Shown here: positions 24,348 to 37,097 of the stretch, in pieces
How positions within the stretch are numbered: position 1 is the first letter of the stretch
Layout of the letters: each line of letters begins with the position of its first letter
Notes under the pieces: generated by a model
Database searches by the model: none
What the model was told of the DNA's origin: nothing
What the model saw: the letters and a program-made list of their open reading frames with translations, nothing else
Position numbers and translations under genes: made by a program
NCBI GenBank assembly: GCA_038380795.1
Contig: CM076266.1
Coordinates: 9,012,001 to 9,076,000 of the forward strand
Direction: 5' to 3'
Source: Pyrocephalus nanus
Taxonomy: Eukaryota > Chordata > Aves > Passeriformes > Tyrannidae
Length of the DNA: 64,000 nucleotides

Positions 24348-27300
24348 GGATGAAGAAGGAAAGTCCAACTGCTGCTGCACTCACAGAGCATAAGTACTGC
24401 AGGAACAGAGGAAAACAGAGTATCTTCACTGCCAGTGTGATCACTTAATAATTTAGACCAGCCACAGAGAAGGATGCAGGAATCCAGCACATCCTCAGCT
24501 AAAGGATTTGTGGATGTCTTCCACAAACAGCAAACAAGCAGAGATGCTCTGGTCTGGCATATCTCTGTTCCAAACACAGCCCACGGCTGAACAAAAAGGC
24601 TCCTATGAATTAATACCAAGCATCATAATTACTAAAAACTGTTGTTATTATTATGCTGTACTTTGATGTTATATTTGCATACAACTTTCATTGTCTTTTT
24701 GCTAGCATATAAAATTACTAAATGTAGAGTAAACTGCTCTTTTTGTGAAGGGTTATGTTTATTTCACAGAAATATTTATAAGCAACTGTATTGACATGTA
24801 AATTTTGTCAACAAAAAAGGCCTTTGTCTAAACTGTGCAAAGATGAGATGATACATTCAATTCAAGGATTATTTTTTTTTAATTACATATCAAATAAAAA
24901 GGTTTCCCATTCATGGATAATGATGTTGTCTTCTCTATTAAGAATAGCTTGCATATAGAGAAACAAATAACATTTTTCTTCCCTTTTTTTTCATTTTGCA
25001 ACATAATTAAAACAACTTTTAAAACCAGCTTAGAATCATTTAGAGAAATGAATCTAGAGTTTGCACAGAATAGGGTTATTTATCATTTTGAAAGAAGTGG
25101 GGGAAAAAATTACAGTGGAATTTAAGAAAAAAAATAATCTTTCTTATCTGCTTTCTTTTTTCCCCTTAAAAGATTTTTAAAATAAAAATACTATAATTCC
25201 CTCATCATCATGTTAAAATCTCAGAATGCCACAAACCCATTTAAAAATACTTTAAATTTATAGACATTTCACAGACAGATGTAGATTTATCATTTGTATC
25301 TTTTTTGTACTGCATTTCAGGCCACAGCTGGGAACCTTCTTTATATGTAAAGAAGATGATACAGATTTCATTCATTCCAATGTAGTTTCACTTTTTCAGT
25401 CAGCAATCAGACTAAGATAAGAATTCAAAACATGCATCTTACTTTAAAACTAGCCCCACTAAATCAGTACTTCCATCACATAACAATTTAATGTGCCTCT
25501 AGAAGGTATAGAAGCTCATTGAAGCCATTACGAAAATGAGGAGAAACACAGTTTTTATGAGTGTAATAAAAATACAATGATCTAGACCATAAACTAATCA
25601 TCGAGCACTCTGCTTGTGCCACCCAAGTGTAACATTATAAAAGCCCACTCATTTAGAGAGGAATTCTTACAGTTTGGCAACCCTGTTCATTGGTTCAAAG
25701 ATAGAGCATTTCATTAGAGAGGGGCTGTCTGCATCTCTGAAGATTTCATTAAGCATAAATCCAAATGAAAGTTAATTTAAACAAACAATTTCCAAGTTAC
25801 TCTGGGGTATAATATTTCTTTTAGGTCATTATGTGAAAAGTAGGAGTCAAATCTACTAAATCAAGAAGGCAATACCATCTAGTGCCATCATCCCTGTTAC
25901 AACAACTGCCCCTGCGTCTCCTGTGCTTACAATTGAGATGGGATTTCCACGAAGGCTCGCAGGCTGTGACTGGAGCACTACAGCTTTTCTTTGTTTCCTT
26001 GCTAATTCAAATGTTAGAACATCCGGCTGGTATCTGGATTTCTTCCCAAAGAATGTGGAAGTGGGACGAATCAAAAGCAGTTCACAGAGTTTTATACTGG
26101 TTCACCTCCCCATCTTTAGCTCCTGGATGAGTTTGTCAGCAGCTGCATCTCCCAGCACTGACCCTTGGCCGTGCTCAGGGTGGAGACATGTCCATGAACT
26201 GGAAAGTGGCCTCGAAGAGTGTGCCTTGGTAACAAACTGGTTACACAGACCAGGTCTGCACAATCCCAGTACAGCCTCTGGAGGAGTGCCTCTGGCTACC
26301 CAAGAGACATTTCAGCTGGGCTTGGAAATTAAAGGAGGAGGTTTGGTGGCAAATTCATGGTAATGCTCGTATTTCTGAACTTTGTATGCTTGCACAATAG
26401 AAAGTAAGCCAATGCATGTGATAGAAGAATGAAGAAAATATCAATTCCTGAAGGCAGAAGATTTTATGTTTAGGTAGAGCCCAGCAAAGTTAAGCCTTAA
26501 ACTCTAAATGTCTATAAAATCTAAACATTTATATAGATATTATATAATACATGCTTATGTATTTGACATATATAAAACTAAACTTATTTAAAATCACTTA
26601 GCACAGGCAGTTTCATCTTTGTAATTTATGGAATACTTCCAGGAGAAGAAGAAATGTTGAACAGAGTCTTCTGAATGGAAGAGATAAAGTTCCATAATCT
26701 GAGTTCCATACAGGAGCTCACTGCAGAGCTCACAGAGTGTGCTGTGCTGAAAAGGGAGGACAGTGTGTAATTTTGTGGGACATCTACCCTCAGTCTAAGG
26801 GCCTGGACAGTAACATGTTAACGATCTTTAATGAGGTTCTGCTGTATGCATCATTCTCAAAACACTTCTTAGACAAAAATAACACCATCCTGCTCCATTT
26901 ATTGCAAATTAAAGGCTGAATCCTGCAACCCAAAGATGAGCAGTGTGTTTGAGATCCGCAGGATTCCCTGTTGATGAAATCCACCAAGTGTGGAGACCTC
27001 ATGCTGTGGTTATCCAGCATGCCAGTCCCATATAAAAGACTTCCACACTGGGATGAATTATATTTAGTATGAATTACTTGAAAGGGAGCACAGAATTGGT
27101 TTTTCAAGCATGGAGAAAAACAAAGTCACAAATAGTAGAACCAGTGTTACAAGACTGCCATAAATCTGATAAAACATCATTTTTTGGATAGTTTATACTT
27201 GAAAATGCCCTTGTTTACTAGCTTGTAAATAAAATGGTTAGTATTAAACCCTTTTTTTCCAGATACTTCCTCACTTTGAAGCTTCTTTTCATAATGAATG

Positions 27301-30300
27301 ATCCTCCCCGAACTTATTTTTCAGTCATTTTCTTAATTTTAGTGATGGGGAAATGACAAGATATGAGCTCTGCCCAGACACTCTTCTTTTAATGGAGACT
27401 AGTGGAGAAGTTTCTAAAATGTGATGATTTAAAAGTAGAAAATAAATGGGATAATCATTTAAATCCAGCCAGTTTACTAAATATAACAGGCTAATCACAC
27501 CAGCTGCTTTCTGGGAGAGATCTCCAGCAAACTATAGAATGTGCCTTTTCAATCTTTTAGGCTTCCTACAGTTGGAAAATGCAAAGATTTGGAAAAGCAG
27601 AAAAAACAGCAAAGAACCCAAATAATTTCTAATGATAATCAAAACTCAACATGAATAAATGCAACTCCTAAAGAAACCAACAAAGCAAGGTACTAACCCT
27701 CGCTGGGTCAGATAATATTCATCCCATTACATATTGTGAAAATAATTAACTCTGACTTCTTTTAAGCTTTAAAAAAAGGAGATCTTTTAACTGAAAAAAA
27801 AAAAAATGGTGCAGAATTTTGATTTTTGTTATCAACTAGAACCTTGCAATGTATGCCAGTCAAAAAGTAATACAAACGTTTTTTGCAGACTGTTTTGTTT
27901 GAAAATGACTTATCATCTTGATATGAAATCAAGGTCAGAATCGCCACTTGCAAAATCATAGCAGTGCCTGACAGCTAAGCAAACCTGTATGTTGAAAAAT
28001 TAACCATCAACAATCTGTATTTAATTTAAAAAGTATCTGACTGCAGCTGAAAAGATGGTTTCAGAGAGGACCATACATAAATAAGAGGTCATCAGTCTGG
28101 CTCTACGTATTATGTCCCCTGCTGTTGCAGCAACACTTGTTTCGAAGTCAACAGGAAAGGCAAACTCAAGATGATTGCATGTGTTGCAATAATTTATGCT
28201 TTCTCAGAGAGAACTAAACTGCTCTTATTCTTCTCAGTAGACTCCTAACTCAAGCCTTATTATTAAATAATTTAAATACGAGCTCTGTTTAGAATTGCAG
28301 TGCAGACAAAACCACATCAAGGAGCAAAAGTCCACGAAAATCATCAGTAATTAGCTTTGCACTTTAGTATTGAAAAGGTGTAAGCTAAACAATAAAGGGA
28401 TACAAATTTTAAAAGGACCACTTCCAAGTACCTTCTCCAACCACAGCCATAATTAGAAGTGAGCATGGTAAACGCACACTCCTTTGCTGAACGTCTATGG
28501 AATTCCTAATGCTATATTTATTTCTCATGGCTTGACAAGTTACTAGAGCTCTAGGGGCTACTGTTCTGTGCCTATGTCTCCCTTGCTGTTTTTCTTTTAT
28601 TAAATTAAAATATGCATATTTTACACATTGAATTGCATTCTGCTGGTTTTCATCTGCTCTTCTTTCTGAAGGTGAGAACTGATTAGACATGCAGGAAGTC
28701 CCATCCCAGGCAAGGAAAATAAAACTTGGGAATCAAAACTGCTTGAAAGCACCACGTTCTGCACAGAACAAAATGCAGAAGAGTAATTTAGTCTGTAAAT
28801 TAATTTCAGCACTCACAAAACATGCTGAACTGGGAGCACAGAAGCCAGCAATTAGAGCTGAAGAGCGTTTGGTACAGTTGTTCCTACTCAGCCCATGGGC
28901 TTGGAACACTGATTTTGCAGGAAGACTCATTCAGCTACAGGGACATGGTCTCCTGCCACTGGGATTTACCCTTGAAGATCACTGATGAGTAATCCTTTTT
29001 ACAGGGGAAACAGCCAACTGACAGTATTTTGTATTTCTTTTGAATTCCAAAACTGGAAGAGAGAAGCAAGTGCTGCCGATCAGACATGCAAAGATTTATC
29101 ATGTCCTCGAGACTGAGACTCAGGAATCAGTTCTTAACGTGCCAGCGTGATCTGATAATTTACTCCTGAAAATGGGTAGAGAAAATTAATATAGTTTTAG
29201 ACTAAGAAATGCAGGTCTGGGACAATGAAAAGCAAATGGCAGTTGAACTCCCTGGCTCACATTAGGGCTGTGGACTTTATTCTTGGGACTCCTTCTGCAC
29301 TTTACATTTAATAGTCTTGCATTACAAGTAAAAAATAATCAAGGCAGCAAAGATGAGGTTTCCCCACTCACTGTAAACACAACAGTGCAAACCTCCACGC
29401 CAGGGAGCTCTCTTTTTGTTTGTTGGCAAAACATGTTCAGCTTTAACAAGTAGGGTGAAGAGCATTTCCAAGACTATTTCATGTCTGGCTAATAGCGGAG
29501 GAAGGATGGGGTAATGAGAAGCACAGGTTTGATTCAGAACATGTAGGATGAAGCTTTTCTTTGCTTCTTAGAGGAGCATCCTAACCACAGAGGGGCAGCA
29601 CCTGAAGTCTGCCTTCCTGGTCTTGTGTCTGACCCGCTGCTGTTCATGAGTAGTATCTGCCCTGTCACCCTTGCCACACGGGAGCCCTTCAGGGACTAAG
29701 GCATTTGGGGAACCATCCAGCCTGAGCTACAGATCTATTTAGGCAAAAACCAAGGGAATTTTCTGGTCTAAACTACAAGTGTGGACTATTTAACCCCATG
29801 GTTTGCTGTTGTAGGTGATTTGAACCTTAACGAACATTTGGCAAATGAGGAAAATTGTATTTCTCTACTCTCTCTGTAGAACTTATGCAACGCTCAGAGA
29901 ATGATTAATCATGTTTGTCATGGAGGGAGGACGTCACAGAAAAACAAATGCTTACAAAAATTATATATCACGTATGATTTCATCTTCTAAGGCAACTAAA
30001 ACATGGCAGGAAGTGCTTGTTCCCTCCCTCTCTTTTACTTTATAAGATAAAATAATAATAATAAAAAAAAGTGAAAATGCACTACCTTCCAAAAAGGAGG
30101 ATGCAAAGAAGGGCAAATGTGGATAGATTTATGATAGCAAAACATAATGTGAGGTATTTACAAGAGGAAAATTTTATGGGCTCCTACAGAAATCTCCATT
30201 TGGAGATGACAAACCTTAGCAGACATGCAATTTATAAAACCACCATAATTAAGAACAATTTTTCAGTGCAAGGACAATTGGTTCTAAATATCCTAACTCT

Positions 30301-33300
30301 TAGGAATAGTTTTCTTGCATATTATCATCCCTCGCCTCTTGGAATACTTTGCAAGTTAAGACATGTTCTTCATGTCAAATACTTCCTGGAATTATAACCC
30401 AGCACATACGGAAAATAATAAAATTTTATGCCTCCAGAATTATTCACAACATGGAACTCCTGCTGCGAAAACTTGTTATAGATCAGAAATGTTCTACATC
30501 CTCTTTCTTTTGAATTATGTTCAAAGAGATGTTGAATTTTAATAGCGCTATGTGAAAGAACTGAGTGAAATCTCACTGAAGCTGCCGGACAAAATCCTCA
30601 CCTTTCATTCAAGATAAATGTAAGAAACAAGCAAACTCTTTTATGAAGCCTGATAACTGAAATTACAGAAGTTATCATCAAAAACAAGAGAAATGTGAAG
30701 CATATGGACCCATGAGTTTCTCTAGAAACTGATATGCTTAATGCAGAGAGAGAGCATTAATCAAGGCAAGATGATTAATCCCGATAAGCAGCATAAATGT
30801 GTAAAAGGAATAAAGAAAACACCAGCACAGCTCGACAAACTAGCATTGTGATCCTGGCAGAAGAAAAGCTGAAAGAGAGGTTGGGGGTAAAGCACGGGGT
30901 GAATGAGGTTTGGAAAAAAAGAAATTATTGCCTGTTATTTGATTCTGTCTTTGTTCAAGGAAATAAAACTGTGTACTTTCTTTGTAAATAAAATGGAACT
31001 CTATCAAAGCAAAACCTTGTCCTGAGGATGAATTTTCTTTCCAGCTGAGAAGAAAACAACCCACAGACCTGACAAATTGTTTAACCACTCAGGTAAAATG
31101 TAAGGAGAGTCATCCAGTTTTTAAGAAAGGGAATCGGGAGGTGGAATTCCCACTGAACCAAAATAGAATCAATGAAGGATGTATCTCTCAGAAACAGTAA
31201 TTGGTAAAAAGATGAAAACAAGACCAGATAAAATTAAATGAAGACTTAAATCAGCTGGAGGCTTTTAAAAATTAATTAAAGTAGTGGCTGGAAAACTTCC
31301 AGAGTGGTCCAAGAGATGACAAGCAGGCAGAGATGAAATCTCTGCTTGAGCCACAAACACAGAATATCCAGACAGATTAGGATGCCCTGTGGCAAAACAG
31401 ATTAATGAGATGACTGACAACACAACTCCTGCAGGCTAGAAAGTTTTCAAAGAAATACGTGAGCCAGGAAAGTTGGAACTAACTTGGCACTTGCTGACTT
31501 AGAGGAACTATGCCAAGAAACTAAGGAGCTGGAAAAGTAAACTGGAGGGTCAGAGATAACTGTGGAAATCTGATGCCTGGAAGTGGTCTTATGCCATTAG
31601 AAAAGCCAGTGTAAGATTATTGCCTTTTTTACAACTATTATTTTTCATAACATATACAAATTCGAACACCATCTAAAAATTACCAATATCCAGGAGTCTG
31701 GACTATCTCCATCTCAAACACTGTGTCTTTGAAAGAAAAACTTTCATCAAGCTGGATCTCTCAAGTCAACGTGAAAACCCTAATGAATAGGAAGTTGAAC
31801 AGAAAATTCTGAGTCTAATGGCCAGCTCTATTGGCTCAAGTTAGATGGTACTGAAGAATGACACCTCATCTTCTCCACCCTACCAAAAGCACATAATCTT
31901 CCAAGAAGTGGTCACTAGTGAGATCAATGAAACTTGTCCCTCCCTCTTCAGTCCCATAGTGGTACTAGGTTTGGATCTGCTCACCTGTAGGAAGAATGCT
32001 AAATGAGATGAGCCCAGACCAAGTGTCATCAGTGTTGAATGAAAAAGCTTTGCCTAGTTTGGGAAAAAGAAGGCACTGATCTAACTACTGATCTTTGTTC
32101 AGAACTGGGCAACTTGAAAACAATGAATGGGAATTTGATTGCTAAGTGTCTATAGCACTTGCACTAAAATACTGGGCACTGAATCAACATAAGATGTTTT
32201 AGAGGAGCCTGCCAATAAAAGTAGGAAAAAACCATCACCCAAAACTAAATTATTTGTTGGATCTTAAATAGAGATAATGGATGTGACCACATGATCATGT
32301 ATTTGACAGACTAAGGGCAGCAGAAAGGGCAGAGCAGTGTCAGAGCTCAGGAACTGAGGTCCTTTTGAAAGGAGCTTTCTCCAGATGCATCTGCTGCCTT
32401 CTCTGCTGCCAGGAGCATTCAGTCCACTGGATTACTGAACAGTTGGTCTGAAGTAAAACCTACAAAGTACTGTGACATTCTACAAATCCATTCACAGAGG
32501 GCCACACTGCTTGCTACTGTAGACATAGTGATTGGTGGAAGGATCTAATACAAGCTTAAGGGAAACCAGTTTCAGAAGCTGTGTCAGAAACTGGAGCATG
32601 AAATCTAGACAGGAAAAATCAGAAGCAGTTTGGATTTCATTATGGGTATCAGCTGTGTTGTAAATGCCAGGAAAGTTGCTTTACACTTTTGAGTAAAATA
32701 AATGCTCTTTAGATCAGTGTTTTCTAGAAATCAGCTTGAAATACCTACAGAGTGGAAACAATTACAACAAGTTCTTGCTGGGGCAGCCTTTCAGCCAAGA
32801 TACAGTGAGGTGGCTGATGCCTACCATATAGCTGGTCTCTCAGGAATCTTAGCAGCTAAATCTCTGCAAAAAATTAGGAGCAATACATCTATTGAATATT
32901 GCCATAGAAGGTGATTCCAAACTCCAAGTGTTTCTGTTGGACTTGCTAAAGCATGATAATGTGCATTTAGACAAGGAACAGCAGAATAGTCCCACATCTC
33001 TCTGGAGTCAGTCATTCTTCTCACTATCAGTCAGAAATCTGCCTCACTGAGCACAAAAAAAGGGAAAAGAGCAACACAACTCAGCAACAGCTGGCATTAA
33101 GTGGAGGAGGGAGAGGGAGGAGAACCACTGAGATGATGTATCAGGAATGAATAATTGAATCTTTAAACAGTCCCTGGTGGCAGTACCATGGAAGCACCAT
33201 AAACTACAGAAAACTGTATTAAATAAAAATCAAAGGACTGTGCCCTGACAGCAGTTAAGACTCTATTTTCCATAGAACATTCAGGTTTCCCAGGCCTTAC

Positions 33301-35449
33301 CTTAAAATAGGTACTATAACGTGAAAAACAGAAATTAACTTTACTCTTGCAACTGAGCATAGAGGTCAACATCTTCAAGTCATGGCTTTTGACTTGTACA
33401 CTGGATCTACTACATTGCAGTGGTTGTGGATGCACTGTTCTGTAAGGAGTTAATCTCTCTTGGCCTGTTTATTATGACTAGTTGGTACCCAGGGGCATGT
33501 AAAAGGCTTGGGAGAGGAACCAGCAAATTGACATGTGGTCAGTAGGAAGTTTAAGAAAAGTGGATGATGGACCAATGCTCAAGTGACAGACATCATCAAA
33601 ATAAATCTCAGAAACCAACTTTCCTATGGAACCTAATAGAATAAACAATAAAAGAACATCACATCAAAAATGGACACACAGCAACACTCAAACCGAAGGT
33701 GAACCACAGCTGCCAAATGGTTTGTGTGGAGATGTTCACAGCAAATCTGGTGGGGAGAGGGAATGAACTTTCACTGACAGATAACTGGGAGGAGAAATAG
33801 CAAAAAGAGCGGAAGGAAAGTGAGAAGACTCCTCCACTCAAAATAGCAAGAGGAAAGCAAGGAAAGAAAGGAAAGGAAGAGATCTTTTGAGCATGAAGTT
33901 GGAATGAAAAAGATTGGATCACAGAACAAAGAAATAACCTTTCAGTTCTAGTCTCTGTGACCATGCAAACAGGTTGCCTACCTGTTCAAAGTGGTGTGGG
34001 AGAAGAACAAAATATATCCCTCATACTGTGTTTGTATGATTAATTCTGATTTCTGCAATGCTTATACAAAGAGGGCTCTTTTTTCAGCATCTAAAGGGGA
34101 AGGGTCAGGTGAAAATATACAAATGTAAACATATGAATATGCAAAACATGCAATTAAAAGACTGGGCCTTAGGAATTATAAAATGTCATTACAGAATAGC
34201 TAATACAGTATCTGATTTTGCATGTTTAACTTAACGAATACATTTTCAAGTTCCATGCCTGTTATAAGGAACCCATTTACAAAGGGAAAAAAGATCAATC
34301 TTCTCAATTGTGTCTAATTACCAAACAGTGAAGACAAAACCCACAAGTCACTTGAAAATTTAAGCTACACCAAAAGTTCAACTAACTCCAAGCAGAAAGC
34401 ATTTGCTCTGCCCTTCTAAAAACCAGTCCCAAAATATCTCAGACTGAGCACTTAAATATCCAGGCATCCAAAATTCAACAATTTTTTTTAAAATGTCCGG
34501 ATTCCTCATCATAAAAAGCAGGAATTTGTGACATGAAAAGCATCTTCAGTAGGGATCAGTCAATACTTTCCAATCATAGGTCACGTAATGCAGATGAAAA
34601 AATGATTTCAACTGATGCAAGCTACTAAAATACAATGACACTTCTGAAATTGCCACATAGATATTAAATGCTTCTTAACTCATAATGCAAAACAAAACCC
34701 AAAAACATATGTTTGTGTTGATAATAAGATCCAGTTGGCCTCCTCCCCAAACAGTTCCTGTAACCCGTCAGGCGCACTTCTACACCTCCAAAGGAATATT
34801 TAATACAATGTATCCATCACACAATCACTCACATCCAGCACAGCAATGTGTGTATGTCTAAATCTGAGAGCTGTACTAGCAAGGAAAACATCTGCATGCA
34901 AAGTAAATTCCTATTTGTATATAAATAACTTCTGCATTTAGCCCCAATCCCGCAAAAAATTATGCCCCTATTTAAATTTATGCAGCTGGGTCTTAACTTG
35001 ACTATGTGTGGTAAGGAAAATGCATAAGACTTTAAGCATATTGGGGAACTGGGACATGTGTGAAGTAGGTTTCAATGGGAAAATTCATGGCACACTATAT
35101 TAGGTCCTTTCTAATCTGGAGAGTGACAATGAATTCTGGCTACATTCTTCAGAAGGTCAGGCCCTCTCAAAATCACCCAGTCCTTGGCAGTAATTTAATT
35201 ACAGAGACCTGGCACAGAAACATGAATACTTTGGCCTGAGGTTTTCAGTATAATTGTCAGATCAAATATTCTTTAGCAGAGCATGTCTTAATACATAAAT
35301 AGCTTGAATATCTATGTACTAGATTTTAAAAAAAGACATTAGAATGAAGGTTATTCCATCTATAGTGACTCAAGCACTACATATTTTTTATACCACTTAC
35401 ATTTCAAGAAGCATGGGAAATTCAGTTCTCAAAGAGGTGTTTAACTTAC

Positions 35450-35527
35450 CTGCCAGAAGTCAGCGACAGTAGCAGGGAGAGGGCCCTGGGTGGCAATATA
35501 TGCTGGGTTTCTGGGGTCATGGTCCAT
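35450..35527 (-). CDS. PTPRN2: PTPRN2 coding exon 3 of 7: IATQGP motif
   Basis: A 78-nt exon, phase 0 at both ends, giving 26 codons: [20 protein letters not shown] followed by VADFWQ. The acceptor is ttattccag (35528 upward) and the donor is gtaagt (35449 downward). YIATQGP is the invariant core motif of classical PTP domains. The MDHDPRNP start and the [10 protein letters not shown] end match phogrin as I recall it, whereas IA-2 has EHDPRMP and LSHTIADFWQ, so this exon separates the two paralogues well. Because it is symmetrical, skipping it would keep the frame but remove a core strand. Confidence 0.97.
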
Positions 35528-37047
35528 CTGGAATAAGGAAGAAGAACACAGACTGGATTTATTTGAAAGAAAATCCCTTGCTGTGTTAGAGACCGAAAGT
35601 ATGTAAAGGCAGAACAAGGGGCTTCCTAAAGTCATGTACCTCCATCCCTTATTGGCAAGCAAGGAATTTTTTCTCTGTTTTTTTACCCCCAAAAGACTGA
35701 TGCTACCAGATGAATATCATCACACATGATGAGCCATGTCCTATGTCCTCAATATACAGAGTAAGATCACTTATGGTGGCTGACAAAGGCATTTATTTGA
35801 GATCAGTACTCGTGGTTTCATAGCAACCTAGGAGCCATTTGAAACATTTTTCTACACCGCATGTTAAGAATGCTCCACACATCTAAATATGTTCTCCATT
35901 TCCACTGTGCCAGTCAAGGGCACATGCAACTAAAAAAACAGCAAAAATGGGGAACAAATTCAGTTTCTGGCTTCTTCTGGTTAGCTGATTTATCTAAATG
36001 CATGGATTTGGCCTCAGTGGAGGAAGTTCTGCTTAAAGACCTTAATTATTATGTTTAATTCAAGGAGCAGAAAATTCACTGAGCAGAAAAAATAAAGAAT
36101 CTGAGAAACAAAGCCATCAAGAGTAAAAAGGATTAGTGTGTTACAATGAATGTTTTCGAACTGATGGGTGGTTTTCTTGGTTCTAAATCTTAGGACTCAT
36201 TCTGCTGAAAAAGAAGATCTGCTGATAGGATTAAAAAACAAACAAACTCATTCTAACCCTGAACTGGGCAAGACAAAACTTTGAGCATAAAGAAAAGAGA
36301 CCCAGTTCAGCGCTCATGTGTGTGGGTGTGACTCAGTGACACTGCAGTCGGCGAGAGTTAACTTATATCCATGTAGCTGAAGGCAGAATTTGTCTCAATA
36401 CATGATTCTGTTCTATAAGTAAAGATCTGAATAAGAATGAATGTGAGTCACATTTGCATTAACAGGCATCTCCTGAATTTATTCATAGCCTATCAAAATT
36501 TTCAGTGATGGTACATGTCAGTGCAAAAGAAGGCACCTCATAATTATGTGCAACATAAAAGAGGGAAGAACCATAAAAGAACAGATGTAAGTTATTCTAA
36601 AAGAGCAACAATATAATGAATGTTGCAAAAAGGAAGAGAACACTTTTATGTTTCTAATTTTCTGACATATAATTAAGCTGGACTTAATATTAAAATTCTC
36701 CATGACAACACAGCACAGGTAAAATGAAGTCACCGAATCAATTTAGACTAAAAGCTTACATCTGATTCACAACTCATAGTTATAAAAAACTTTGACCAGG
36801 ATGTCTATAATACCATCATTTTATTTTGAGTTTCATTGAGATGCTTCTCTTATCAGCAAATAAATCTTGAAAACAAGCAATTGCTCACAGCAGATTTCAA
36901 CCTTGATTTCTTTGCCTTTTGACAAAAGCAATTCTGATAGCAGAGCATTGACTACTGTGGGTATTTTGAAACCAGAGAAAAAACAGCTTTATTCAGAAGA
37001 CAGTATTAACAAAAAACCCCTTAGGAACCACTTCAAAAAGGGCAACT

Positions 37048-37049
<2 letters not shown>

Positions 37050-37089
<40 letters not shown>

Positions 37090-37097
37090 TTTTTTTT
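37050..37097. repeat. long T homopolymer
   Basis: Thirty-five consecutive T, then AA, then eleven T. No SINE or LINE body was recognised beside it. Its length is likely variable between individuals and its assembly uncertain. Confidence 0.95.

Larger units (their letters stand above)
23525..35449 (-). other. PTPRN2: PTPRN2 intron between exons 3 and 4 of window
   Basis: 11925 nt, the longest complete intron here, with gtaagt donor and ctgcag acceptor. It contains a polypyrimidine tract on the plus strand (24151-24347) and, just upstream of exon 4, a stretch with two TAATTACTGC repeats (23566-23595). No transposon copy was recognised in 25-35 kb. Confidence 0.9.

Noticed and set aside
24018..24353. 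Phe-rich open frame
   Set aside because: It is simply the translation of the CT-rich low-complexity tract.
25856..26363. Overlapping open frames on both strands, the longest 146 codons
   Set aside because: No homology features or splice context were recognised. The plus strand is antisense to PTPRN2 and the composition looks like non-coding unique sequence.
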